A stretch of DNA of 64,000 bases, taken from the NCBI GenBank assembly GCA_019009955.1, contig CM032228.1:75317501-75381500 (forward strand), written 5' to 3'. The notes beneath the pieces are model-generated. The model did no database searches, had not been told where the DNA came from, and worked only from the letters and a program-made list of their open reading frames with translations. This document shows, one piece after another, positions 47,047 to 56,534 of this stretch (position 1 is the stretch's first letter; each line of letters begins with the position of its first letter). The stretch is from Riptortus pedestris (lineage: Eukaryota > Arthropoda > Insecta > Hemiptera > Alydidae). The position numbers were made by a program, and so were the translations under genes.

Positions 47047-47228
47047 TTAATTTCATAAATAATTACATATTAATAACATGAATATTCCTTTTTTAATTCA
47101 AAATGTAAATAACAGAAAACAATTTGTAGTGTAACTTAATAATAATATAACCAACACAAACCATATGTTAACAAAAGAAAAACAATAATCATATGTTAAT
47201 AAATGTAAAACAATAATCATATGTAACA
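47047..47228 (-). repeat. 3' LTR of the gypsy element
   Basis: On minus it begins TGTTACATATGATTATTG just after a polypurine tract and runs to GAAATTAATA. It matches 51248-51421 in the same orientation over about 175 bp. Confidence 0.75.
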
Positions 47229-47238
47229 CCTCCTCATC
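47229..47238 (-). other. Polypurine tract of the gypsy element
   Basis: GATGAGGAGG on the minus strand immediately before the TG of the 3' LTR; the expected priming site for plus-strand DNA. Confidence 0.65.
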
Positions 47239-48448
47239 TATTTACAGTGGTGTGGTGCCTTACGTAGGATGAGCTGGTCAACATGTCTTTTGATGACGCG
47301 CCCATCATCTAGAACCACGGTGTACATTACACTTCCTTGTTTTGCAGTTATAGGCCCAAGTGTCATTTGGTTGATCCGTTGACATACTCATGAGCTTGCA
47401 CCTTATCCCCAACCTTAAATTTCCTATTGATTCCGACTTGGAGTTCCTTTTCCCGATATATCCTTGTTTCTAATGTTGGAACTATTAGGGAGAGGTTCGT
47501 CCTGATGTTCCTTCCAAACATTAGATGATAAGCTGATTTTCCAGTAGCATTGGGCGATTGTCTGAGTTGCATTAGGAGTTTTTGCACTTTATTTTGTAGT
47601 GTTCCCTTTTCTCCCTCCATAGATTTTAACGCCTTCTTGACAGTCTACCTTTCAGCCTGACCATTTGAATGCGGATGGTATGGCGCAGATGTTTTGTGAA
47701 TAATTCCACATTCATTCATGAAGTTTTCGAGCTCTTGGGAAATAAACTGTCTTCCATTATCGGATATCAATATGTAAGGAAAATCAAAAGTTGAGAATGT
47801 TCTTCGTAATTCTTGGATTGTCCAGGTACTTGAAGTTGTTTTTGTCGGTCGGGTAACTTCTACCCACTTACTAAAAGCATCAACTAATATAAGGTACTGT
47901 TGACCATCTGTTGGTCCTAAGAAATTAACGTGCACCCTCTCCCAAGGATTAGAAGGATGTTCCCATGGGTGGACAGTTTTCTTGGCAACGTTGCGTTTTC
48001 AATGCATTCTCGGCATTCAGCAACCATCTCTTCAATATCCTTGTCCACGTTTTTCCAGCAGCAAAAGCTGCGAGCTAAGGCCTTCATTTTCATTCCTCCC
48101 AGATGTACTATATGAAGTTCTCGAAGCACATGTGATCTGAGAGAATGAGGTATCATAATTCTCCAGCCTTTCATTACACAATCATCTTGAATAGACAGCT
48201 TGTTATCATGAAATCCATATTGTTCTACACTTTGTCCTGATTTTAAAGCTTGTAAGATTGGCGCCAAAACTGAATCTTTACGAGTTTCCCTAGCCACTAC
48301 GGTACTGCTGACATTGAGTGTCTCCAGTTGGTTTATCTGGTATTTAGAGAGGTCATCTACAACATTTTCTTGGGCCAGTTCAATGGGAAACCGTGAGGGA
48401 TAATCAGCTGTGGAATGATGAACAGTTTGCCTGTACTCTATATCATAG
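47239..48448 (-). pseudogene. Gypsy integrase (broken)
   Basis: Integrase joins the element DNA to the host chromosome. On minus: a zinc-binding H2C2-like segment (HIVHLGGMKMKALARSFCC... to MVAECREC, about 48115-48015); then the core with HVNFLGPTDGQQYLILVDAF, where the first catalytic Asp (usual HxDFxGP) is Asn; LISDNGRQF with the second Asp kept; and APYHPHSNGQAER with the catalytic Glu kept. A C-terminal part (KFKVGDKVQAHEY, about 47400) follows after a frame break. The lost first Asp alone would abolish activity. The upstream open frame (from 48448) also carries the tail of the RNase H region. Confidence 0.85.
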
Positions 48449-48452
48449 TTAA

Positions 48453-48500
48453 CCCTTTCCTTGCGCAAAGCCACTATAGTGGCTTTGCGCAAGGAAAGGG
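48453..48500. mobile_element. 48-bp perfect palindrome flanked by TTAA (piggyBac-like micro-element)
   Basis: Starts CCCTTTCCTTGCGCAAAG and ends with its exact reverse complement, CTTTGCGCAAGGAAAGGG. Both arms are 24 bp with no spacer. Each side has TTAA (48449-48452 and 48501-48504), the duplicated target of piggyBac-type elements, and the ends begin CCC as in many piggyBac terminal repeats. Removing the palindrome plus one TTAA restores the gypsy pol reading frame exactly across its RNase H motif, which shows that it is an insertion. Confidence 0.75.
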
Positions 48501-48504
48501 TTAA

Positions 48505-48840
48505 AACCAGAGAGAAAGTGAGCATAATTGAATATCCTTTTTGCTAAGATTGTTGGTAAGGTTTTTGTTGGATTGAAAATCGATACTAATGGTTTGTGAT
48601 CTGTAATCAATGTAAAGTTTTGCCCATAGCAAAAAGGAAAAAACTTCTTCAGGCCCCAATATATTCCCAAGGCTTCCTTATCGATTTGAGAGTATCTCTG
48701 TTCAGCTTTTGTTAACAACCGAGATGCGAATTGGTCTGTCAGTCCCATTGCTTTAGCGGTGAGATAAAATGGCTCCCAAACCTACTGGTGAAGCATCAGT
48801 AGCCAAGACCAGAGGCAAGTTAAAATCAAAGTGCACCAAA
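48505..48840 (-). pseudogene. Gypsy RNase H domain (broken)
   Basis: Minus-strand reading: LVLATDASPVGLGAIL (first catalytic Asp), then, after a stop, LLTKAEQRYSQIDKEALGIY (Glu block), WGLKKFFPFCYGQNFTLITD (Asp block, LITDHKPL) and a C-terminal RIFNYAHFLSGF. The open frame then runs into the palindromic insertion at 48500, which displaces the final conserved segment to the other side. This domain degrades the RNA strand during reverse transcription. Confidence 0.8.
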
Positions 48841-49674
48841 ATGTGATCACTTGTGATAATATTCTTAATCTTCTAAAAACTTGTTTCACAAGATGGACTC
48901 CAGTTGAACATGTTTCCTTTCCATAGTAGCTCATTTAACGGATGTAGTAGTGTTACCAAATTCTTTATGAATTTTTTGTAATAATTTGCTAGGCCCAGAA
49001 AAGTTCAGATCACAGAAACATTTTCTGGTTTTTTACATTTTAATATAATTTGTATCTTATTATCTGATTTGTGTAGTCCTTTACTATAAATCAGGTGACC
49101 TAAATTCTCAATTTTGGATTGGAAAAACAGGCATTTTTCTTTATTTAGCCTCAAATCATTTATCTTAAGTCGTTCAAAGACTTTACCTCATCGTTGGAAA
49201 AGCTGTTCCCTATAAGAGCCTTGTACAATTATATCATCGAAGTAGCATTGTACACCTTCTAAATTATGTAATGTTTTGTCCATAAATCTTTGCCACACCA
49301 AAGGCGCAACCTTAACACCAAACATTAATTGGTTCACCTTAAATAATCCTTTATGAGTACTAATCGTTTGCATGATAGCACTGCCTTCATCCATTTCAAG
49401 TGTAAATATGTGTTACGGATGTCAAGAGTACAAATCATCTTGCCACCATACATTTTTGACATTGTTCTGGGTAAGGGATAATGATCGTCCTTTATAACTT
49501 TGTTCAGGGTCACCTTATAATCAGTGCAAATTCTAACTGAACCATTTTGTTTTACAACTGGTACTATTGGTGTCCCCCAATCTGATGATTCGACTCGAGT
49601 GATTATACCTAAGGTTTCCAGCCGTTCGAGTTCTTTTTCTACTTTTTCCTGTAATGCATATGGCATGTGTCTCA
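48841..49674 (-). pseudogene. Gypsy reverse transcriptase (broken)
   Basis: Open pieces at 49334-49666 and 49188-49394 overlap in different frames. Motifs in order: PYALQEKVEKELERLETLGI (fingers), SDWGTPIVPVVKQNGSVRIC (usual SpwaaPvVxVxKkdGsxRxC), DYKVTLNKVIKDDHYPLPR, CTLDIRNTYLHL (catalytic Asp kept in LDI), LFKVNQLMFGVKVAPLVWQR and CYFDDIIV with the catalytic Asp pair intact. At least two frameshifts break it. The connection region continues toward 48841. Confidence 0.85.
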
Positions 49675-50115
49675 GTTTAATGTAAATTGGCTGAGTCTTG
49701 TCATTTACATTGAAGTGGCCCCTTCATTCGGTATTCTTTCAATTTCTTCTTTGAAAATGTCTTCATACTGATTCATCAATTTTTCTAGTCTTGAAATATC
49801 TTTCTTTTCTTCACTCGAGGTCAATTCACATATGTCAGCTGCATCAAGTTGAACTTCTCTTATCCAGTCTCTTCCAAATATAGAGTCTACACACTTGTTT
49901 ACTATGTAAAATTTTCCAACGAAACATTGATCTCTGTACTGAACCTCAACAAATACAACTCCTTTTGGTTTAATTATTTCACCAGTATATGTCTGGAGTT
50001 GGACATTTGTTTGGAAAATTCTTTTTGTTGAGTTTAAATGTTTCATAAGATATAATATTTAGTGCTGCACCCGTGTCCAATTTCATTGGGCCCTTCCAAT
50101 TTCACTTCAATCATG
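49675..50115 (-). pseudogene. Gypsy aspartic protease and linker (broken)
   Basis: The active-site loop MKLDTGAALNI is readable at about 50100-50050, in a frame that breaks before the next open stretch of 113 codons (49705-50046). That stretch carries KGVVFVEVQYRDQCFVGKFY and IFGRDWIREVQLD, the flap-to-C-terminal region (usual llGRdWl). The enzyme would cut the Gag-Pol polyprotein. It links into the reverse transcriptase at about 49670. Confidence 0.8.
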
Positions 50116-51243
50116 AACTTGTCATTTTGATTTTGAATGAAGTTGATATATTTTATGAGTACAATCATCTTTACTTTCAACATTTTCTTCCGATTGTTTT
50201 ACTTCATGGTTTGGTTTTCTTAAGCATACTCGTGCTAAGTGGCCAAAACGTTTGCAAAAGTTAAATTCGGTATTTTTAAACTTACATTGATGTGCTCTAT
50301 GTGAATCATCACTACATCTATAGCATTTGTTCCTTAGTTTCTCTAAATGAGATTGATACCCAGAAGGTTGTGTATTTACCTTAGGCTTATTATTAGACTT
50401 ATCATTCTTGTACTGTCTGTAGCTGGTGGATTCTTAGTGAACGTCATTGTGATTATCCTGTGTCTTAATTATTCTACTCTCACTCTTTGCTATTCCAACG
50501 TGGCTGCCTGTCCAACTACCTCCTTAAACGGTTCTAATAATGTATTTTGCACAAGTAAACTGGCAATCCACACTAAGTTTTCTAAGGATATTTGCATAAT
50601 CTTGTATAGATTTATTACTTAGCTAGTTACATGTTGTAAATTTATGCTGACGAGCCCAAATACTAGGTTTTGGTTCTATTTGAGCGATTAGCAATTGAAT
50701 CAATTCATATGTTTTATTATGTGGATTCTCTGGTATCCAAATATCATGAAGCTGTTCATGCATTTGTGGGGGGATTGCTTATAAGAATAGATTTACCTTG
50801 TTTGTTGGACTTACATTTCTTCGTAACTGAATGTAGTTTCCAAACCGCCGAGTGAAGTTTTGGAAACTTTCCTCCTGTGTATATGGCTGAAAAGGAATGT
50901 TAGCTACATTCTGATATATTTCAGAAATAGCCATTGCAGTGCCTGTATTGTACTTTTTCCTTTCTGCTTCAAGAGTAATTGTATTTGTTCATGTATTTCT
51001 TCCAAGTACCATCTATTTTTTAGTTTTTTTTCTATTGAATTTGTGTAAAGTTCAATATTTGACTGTGCATTTTCGATTTCAGTCCATATTGTTGAAAAAT
51101 TTTCAGTGTAGTAGGTAAGTGTATCTTGAGAATTTCCACATTTAGGTAGATCATCTTTTAGTTTGTTCAAGCGCAATTCTAGTAACTTCCTTTTCTTCAA
51201 ATACTGGTCCAAATCTTTTTGTCGTACCATTTTCCTCGTCGCC
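50116..51243 (-). pseudogene. Gypsy gag with zinc knuckles (broken)
   Basis: The likely start is ATG at 51243 (MATRKMVRQKDLDQYL), which overlaps the primer-site-like sequence. The first open stretch, to 50904, is helical and Lys/Glu-rich, as expected of a gag N-terminus. Later frames are broken. Near 50330-50220 the reading CYRCSDDSHRAHQC is an intact CX2CX4HX4C knuckle. A second knuckle, FCKRFGHLARVC, has lost its first Cys. Gag would package the element RNA into virus-like particles. Spacing upstream of the protease fits a Mag-like gag-pol. Confidence 0.75.
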
Positions 51244-51244
51244 A
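51232..51244 (-). other. Putative primer-binding site
   Basis: TGGCGACGAGG on minus starts a few bases after the LTR end, as expected for a tRNA primer site, and overlaps the gag ATG. Which tRNA it would pair with cannot be settled here. Confidence 0.5.
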
Positions 51245-51247
51245 TTA

Positions 51248-51421
51248 TTAATTTCATAAATAAGTGCACATATTAATAACATGAATATTCCTTTTTTAAT
51301 TCAAAATGTAAACAACAGAAAGCAATTTGTAGTGTAAATTAATAATAATATAACCTCAAAAACCATATGTTAACAAAAGAAAAGCAATAATCATATGTTA
51401 ACAAGTTTAAAACAATAATCA
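51248..51421 (-). repeat. 5' LTR of the gypsy element, start missing
   Basis: Matches 47047-47221: shared TTAATTTCATAAATAA, AACATGAATATTCCTTTTTT, ACAATTTGTAGTGTAA-like and ACCATATGTTAACAAAAGAA blocks. The TGTTACATATG that begins the other LTR is absent here, so the outer end is truncated or replaced. Confidence 0.7.
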
Positions 51422-52424
51422 AAAACAGATGCTTTAAAATAATTTTGAGAATATGAACCCACTTTACTAAACAGGTTCTTTTTTACTCAGATAAAAGGAA
51501 AGAAGTGGTTTACTCCCATATCTTCCTTTACTTTGTATATGGAGTAAAAAAAAAAAAAATAAATAAAAATTCTAGAGTTATTTAAAATTGCTTTTGACTT
51601 TGAAGAACTTTGAATGTAGGGCTTCAGAGTACTAATTAGTTATAAGGTGAATAAGAAACTTTATTTCCTTGGTCAAAAGCAAATCAGAATATTTTTTTCA
51701 TAGTTTTTTATAAATTATTATTTATAAATGGGTGTTCGAAACCTCTCTGAGTGCACAGTATTCATTATATATATTATATTTATACCAACCATCTTTATTT
51801 TGAAATATCATAATGGACCAATAATTCAGTACCTTTTTATTAAATATTAAAGGACTTTGAAAAATATGCATTTTTAAGTCATATTCTAAAAGAGGAAGGG
51901 TTGGAAAATAATAGAGTGTACATAATTTTTCCCATAGCTTCTGAAATTGTGCAAGATTATTGCTATTACAATTAAGAAGAGATAGAATATAGCATGTCTT
52001 TCAGCTTGCAGGTTGATATGCACAGTTTTGATTGATTGAAATTTGGGAACTGGCTGACTAAATGTGCTGTCTCAGGAACTGCAGTTTCTGGAACTGTAAA
52101 TTTCTCAAATTCTTTTTGAACCTTGGTTCCGGAGGCTGGTTTCCTGAAGCAGGTTATATTATTATAATGAGGAATGCATATTTTGAATAATTGATTCATG
52201 ATTAAAACAACTTAAAACTAAAGGTGGTTTTTATCAACATACAAGAAAACTGTATAAAACAAATTATGTTTATACATTAGAAATCATGGTTTAAGTTTTT
52301 AAATTGTAAGAAAAATTATATCTGAGGCTAATTTGATAAATTGTTATGTGTAATATCAGTTATCAGCCTTATCAATCACAATTATTTGCTTATTTTTATT
52401 AACATACTATTAATGAAGCCAAGG
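51422..52424. other. No recognisable gene
   Basis: AT-rich with a poly-A run near 51548. Nothing recognised. Confidence 0.5.
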
Positions 52425-52490
52425 CCAAGTCTAATCAGGATGGGTTATAACCTTTTTATAGACAAGGTGGGATTAGAAATTTTATTGATT
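52425..52490 (-). mobile_element. SINE copy 9, short decayed fragment
   Basis: On plus it reads AAGTCTAATCAGGATGGGTT, ATAACC, TTTTTATAGACAAGGTGGGA and TTAGAAATTTTATT, matching the SINE 3' half in reverse with several gaps. Confidence 0.5.
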
Positions 52491-53110
52491 GATTGATCAC
52501 ATGGGAATCAAACACCTGTCTCAAGATTAACTAACGGAAAACAACAGAAGTACCTTCCTGTTAAGAGATTCCCTTTCAATACAACTGAGAAATTAATTTG
52601 AGAAAAAAAAATATGGTTTTTAAAATGTGAATTTTTTTAAAACTTTACCTCAAGTGAGACAGCAATACATGCAATTTTTATTCTTTATTTGACTACATAT
52701 AAATGGTGGTTGGTACATTGTTAGTTTCTCTTACATACTCATAAATATTTTCTTGACTTTGAGAGTCCTGGCTGTGCTCTTGTCAATTGCACTTCTAGCT
52801 TCAAATAAAAGGCCTACTCATGATCTTATTATTTCAAAAAATATGTCACATAAAGGAAAAAGTAGTAGATTTAAAACATATAACATTAAGAAAAAAAAAT
52901 CAGTGTCCCATAGAATATTTAGAAATAATATATGTATAAATATCTTTCAGATTAAAATTTACCAAATATATATATATAAAATTGAATAAAAGGTCAGAAA
53001 AAATAAGAAATGGATATTTACAGATAATATGTATAAAAATTGAATAGATAGTCAAAAGCAAATAGTTATATTTAATTCTAAAAACCCCACTAGAGGAGCT
53101 ACAGGTAACG
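52491..53110. other. No recognisable gene
   Basis: AT-rich. A 78-codon plus-strand frame at 52753 shows no motif. Confidence 0.45.

Positions 53111-53180
<70 letters not shown>
53111..53180. repeat. (TA)n microsatellite
   Basis: About 33 TA units, the longest pure TA run in the window. Confidence 0.95.
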
Positions 53181-53187
<7 letters not shown>

Positions 53188-53589
53188 GTAATGAGGAATA
53201 ATAGAGAAGCCAGACAATGCCTTAACTCTTCAAAGAGAAGTTGTAGGAACCAAAGATTCCTTATGATCAAAGCCCCTGGATCGTACAGATGAGAGAGGCT
53301 TCTGGTGCATTCTCCTACCTTGTTAATATTCTTAATCCCGTCCATGTACAATGTATAGGTTTTCGGCAATACTAAGGGTCTTGCCTTTTTTTGCTTCATA
53401 AAGGAGTTGTCCTGACTCTTCTTCTTGATGTGGTCATGGAACTCTGTGTCTCTGGTAACACGTTATTAAGTCCGACTTGATTGGTTCTCTTTGAAGTCTT
53501 TCAATGACGACTTTCTAAAAATACAGAAAGAGTGGCTACTACTTCGCTTCTCTATATCTAAGTCTAGGTAGCAAAGTTTATTTTGTTTT
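53181..53589. other. Probable downstream part of the Penelope-like element
   Basis: Follows the reverse transcriptase on minus. Frames here are unrecognised, and no GIY-YIG endonuclease signature could be read. Confidence 0.3.
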
Positions 53590-54471
53590 TCTATTTCCAA
53601 GGTTTACTTAATTGTCCCATGACAATGAAAGTATGAAAGTGTCCCAATTCAATTCTCCCAATGTCCCACAAAAAATGATAAATACATCATCAACATTATG
53701 TCCCCAAAAATCAATGTACATGAAGTAGAGGTTGTAAGGAGACAATATAAACTTCTCTTCCATGTAGTTCATGAACATACCAGCTGCCAGGGGGCTGATC
53801 CTAGATCTCATTATTAGACCTGGTCCATTTTATAACAGCTGCCATTAAATTTAAAATAATGTTGATAAACAAACGGTAAGTAAATTCGTAAATTCTCTGG
53901 TAATCAAAGTATTGAAATTTTTATTTTTGAAAATAGTCTCGAACACCTTAATAACGAGTGTGGGTGGAATATTTCCAAACATATTGACCACATCAAAGAT
54001 GCTAGTATTCTAGTTCCTATCAAAGAAAGATTTTTCGAGACAAGTTCACTAATATTGGCTACAGAGTGAGAAGGTTTGAAGTTAGTGAGGCTTTGAAATA
54101 TTCATACCTTACCCAATTGTTTCAAAGGTGCAGAGTTAAATGAAACTATGGGTCTGAGTAGGTTGTTTTCTTTATGTACCTTTGATAAACACTATAGCTG
54201 CGGGAGGAGTGGGTTCATAATCACCAAGAACGGATATTCTTCCTTTTTAAACAGATTAGGAACTTGTAATATAGCTTCTTTTATATTACAGTTTAATAGG
54301 CAGTAGGGTCAATGGGGGGCTAATTGGATACAGCCTTCCTCGATCAGCAGAGAGTACACTTTGTTCTCATACTCACCCTTACCCATAATAACTGAACCTT
54401 CGCCTTTTTCGGCCTTTAAAACAAGCAGATTGTTCTCTTTTAACCTTTTATTAATAATTCTCATTATCATT
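53590..54471 (-). pseudogene. Penelope-like reverse transcriptase (broken)
   Basis: Minus-strand reading from 54430: KAEKGEGSVIMGKGEY (usual aDKgxxxVvmd...Y); CLSKVHKENNLLRPIVSF (usual GlPKxHKxxxPlRPIvss); SAPLKQLGKV; a decayed palm; then a 67-codon open stretch, MRSRISPLAAGMFMNYMEEK (usual MGSPlSPllAxixMexfE), IDFWGHNVDDVFIIF (usual fwxRYVDDvf, with the DD pair kept and Tyr replaced by Asn) and GTLGELNWDTF. This motif set is characteristic of Penelope-like elements rather than LINEs. Multiple stops show decay. SINE copy 10 cuts the upstream part at 54496. Confidence 0.75.
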
Positions 54472-54496
54472 AGGACCCCCCCCCCCCTGTCCCGAG

Positions 54497-54722
54497 GGGC
54501 TCAGGTTAGCCATGCGAGCTAAAGCGTTGACCTTCACCTCACATGGCAAACCTACAGTGGCGAGTTCGATTCTCGCCTGGGCAAAGGAAATTATTTAGTG
54601 ACGAAATTCATTAAATAACATCCTAAAATCCCACCATGGCTAGAAAAGGGTGGTAACCCGTAGATAACTCGTCCCAATTAGCCTGAGTTGCAAAAAGTGG
54701 GCGTTAATAAAAAATAGTAAAT
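54497..54722 (+). mobile_element. SINE copy 10, full length, with target-site duplication
   Basis: Best copy of the family: head GGCTCAGGTTAGCCATGCGA, box B GCGAGTTCGATTCTCGCC, TTATTTAGTGACGAAATTCA, AAAAGGGTGGTAACCCGTAG, CGTCCCAATTAGCC and AAAAAGTGGGCGTTAATAAA. It is flanked by AGGACCTGTCCCGAG (54723-54737) and, on the left, by the same sequence with its CC expanded to 12 C (54472-54496). Confidence 0.9.
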
Positions 54723-54737
54723 AGGACCTGTCCCGAG

Positions 54738-55045
54738 TTATTTTTATTATGAAAGAATTTTCTATTATTTTTATTTTTGTACTGGGCATTGTTGAGAAAA
54801 CCCGAACTTAAAAACTTTTGATTCAATAGCGATTTCATTTGTCGTGACATTATCAAATATAATACCTTCGATAGCCACTATGAGATCAATGATATATCCC
54901 TTTACCCTGATGCCGCCTTAGGACAAAATTATTTTTAATTTAAGCAGGAGGATGGGAGATAATGCAGGCATAAGAGGCTAACATCATTCCAGTCTCCTCT
55001 CCTACAACCTAACCCCTTTCCTTTCTTTGTTAAATGCTGGTGTGT
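54738..55045. other. Flank of the Penelope-like element
   Basis: Right of the SINE the target sequence continues, probably the N-terminal part of the Penelope-like element on minus. No domain is readable. Confidence 0.3.
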
Positions 55046-55050
55046 GTGTG

Positions 55051-55100
<50 letters not shown>
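55046..55100. repeat. (TA)n microsatellite
   Basis: Pure TA run preceded by a short TG run at about 55031-55052. Confidence 0.9.
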
Positions 55101-55102
<2 letters not shown>

Positions 55103-55107
55103 CTAAT

Positions 55108-55540
55108 AAGTATATAAGCATGGATACCAAAAAAATGTTTGCTAAGTCTTTTGTATGAAATGTACTGCTTTATGGGAGCGAAGGTTTGACTCTCCACAAA
55201 AGGGAATACCATAGGTTGGAAGCAGTGGAAATGTGAATTTGGCATAGAATCGCTAGAACAAGTTGAACTAAAAAAAAAAAACCAACATTGAAGTTCTAAA
55301 TGAGGTAAGTGAGAACAAAAGGCATTGGAAACAAGAAGAGTGAAACTTCATGGACATATCGTAAGGCACAACGACTTCATTAAAAATAAATTTGAAGGTA
55401 AGGTTCTTGGGCATAGGGAAGAGGAAGGCCTCGAAAATCCTATTTTGAAGACATCAAACATCTTATGTGTTTTAGTGAGTATAGTAATATGAAAAGGGGA
55501 GCTTCCGATAGAATACAATGGTTGCAACTACAAGGATTAG
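55108..55540 (+). pseudogene. LINE reverse-transcriptase C-terminal fragment
   Basis: One frame reads VLLYGSEGLTLHKREYHRLE then AVEM, and, after breaks, GRGRPRKSYFEDIKHL and ASDRIQWLQLQGLAIRSR. This is the C-terminal signature of RTE/Jockey-type LINE proteins: usual vLLYGsEtWtl...rRLeafEMwcwRR, then H-G-h-i and GkRgRGRpr..W...i. Stops and a frameshift interrupt it. The upstream catalytic part is missing, so it is a 5'-truncated insertion, as is common for LINEs. Confidence 0.7.
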
Positions 55541-55551
55541 CCATTAGATCA

Positions 55552-55552
<1 letters not shown>

Positions 55553-55607
<55 letters not shown>

Positions 55608-55624
55608 ACTCACACACACACACA
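55553..55624. repeat. (TA)n and (CA)n microsatellite
   Basis: Pure TA run (to about 55602) followed by AACACTCACACACACACACA. Confidence 0.9.
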
Positions 55625-55922
55625 ATCAACCAACTCTTATAGCAACTTTTGTTTCATCTTTATCAAGCACTATTTTTAAACGTTTTATGTAAAACTGAAG
55701 ATCATGTATGCTTGTAGTTGAAATCAGGAGGGGAGAGGAGATGGGAGGGTGGAGTTGATTAAGGAAAGTTTAACATTCAAAATATCTCCGTTTTTATCGT
55801 CAGTCTAAAGATAACATGTGTTACTAGTGACCTAATTAATTAAGTATACAAAACATAGAATCGAAACATTTTGTTTGGTTAATACCAACCATCGTGTCAT
55901 GCAACTCTACAAACTATATATT
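55625..55922. other. HINE-related interior sequence
   Basis: CACTATTTTTAAACGTTTTATGTAAAACTGAAGATCATG and the following GGGGAG-rich block resemble the region after the microsatellite in HINE copies (split here for brevity: TTTTATGTAAAA, AAATCAGGAGGGGAG, TTCAAAATATCTCCGTT). It is probably another truncated HINE core. Confidence 0.5.
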
Positions 55923-56044
55923 AGCAGGTTTCCCATAAGAGAAATCAGCTATTGAGGTTGTAGGTACTCATGACGCGATTTTCGAAAACTTTCTTCAAAT
56001 GCCTATCGACCCTACCAACGTACACACACATGCACACATATATA

Positions 56045-56534
56045 ATAAAACAACGATGGATTATTCGATTGACAAGAATTTTTTTTTTATTCCAAAGATA
56101 ATCTTGTGGCATTACATTTTAAATATGATTTCTGGCATATGACCGCCACGGCTGGCTCGGATGTAGTCCAATCTGGAAGTCCAATTTTCGATGACTTTTT
56201 CCAACATTTGTGGCCGTATATCGGCAATAACACGGCGAATGTTGTCTTCCAAATGGTCAAGCGTTTGTGGCTTATCCGCATAGACCAATGACTTTACATA
56301 GCCCCACAGAAAGTAGTCTAGCGGTGTTAAATCACAAGATCTTGCGAGGCCAATTCACAAGTCCAAAACGTGAAATTAGGCGGTCACCAAACGTGTCTTT
56401 CAATAAATCGATTGTGGCACGAGCTGTGTGACATGTTGCGCCGTATATGTATAATATTTAAAATGTAATGCCACAAGATTATCTATCGAATAAAAAAAAA
56501 TTCTTGTCAATCGAATAATCCATCGTTGTTTTAT
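56045..56534 (-). mobile_element. IS630/mariner deletion derivative with about 80-bp inverted ends
   Basis: The outer ends are ATAAAACAACGATGGATTAT and its inverse, flanked by TA at 56043-56044 and 56535-56536, the standard TA target duplication. The inverted repeats extend about 80 bp (56045-56125 against 56454-56534) with very few mismatches and include the last codons and stop of the transposase gene on both sides. The middle holds the C-terminal transposase coding on minus. Inserted near the microsatellite position of HINE copy I. Confidence 0.85.
56112..56410 (-). pseudogene. IS630/mariner transposase, C-terminal remnant
   Basis: On minus: TPLDYFLWGYVKSLVY (block with the third catalytic acid), ADKPQTLDHLEDNIRRVI, AVIRPQMLEKVIENW-like sequence, then MPEIIFKM and stop at 56112. 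The C-terminus has the usual layout of this transposase group, with a decayed start near 56410 (a Cys-His-rich HVTQLVPQSIY-like region). The N-terminal DNA-binding domain and the first two catalytic acids are gone, replaced by an inverted copy of the element's own 3' end. It is a non-autonomous remnant. Confidence 0.75.

Larger units (their letters stand above)
47047..51421 (-). mobile_element. Mag-like Ty3/gypsy LTR retrotransposon (defective)
   Basis: The order on the minus strand is LTR, gag, protease, reverse transcriptase, RNase H, integrase, polypurine tract, LTR, which is the Ty3/gypsy order. There is no env-like gene. The two short LTR-like direct repeats (about 175-180 bp) are clearly alike but diverged, and gag-pol is broken by many frameshifts, so the insertion is old. 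The primer-site-like TGGCGACGAGG directly after the upstream LTR is of a type I associate with the Mag lineage. A 48-bp palindromic element sits in pol at 48453-48500. Confidence 0.85.
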
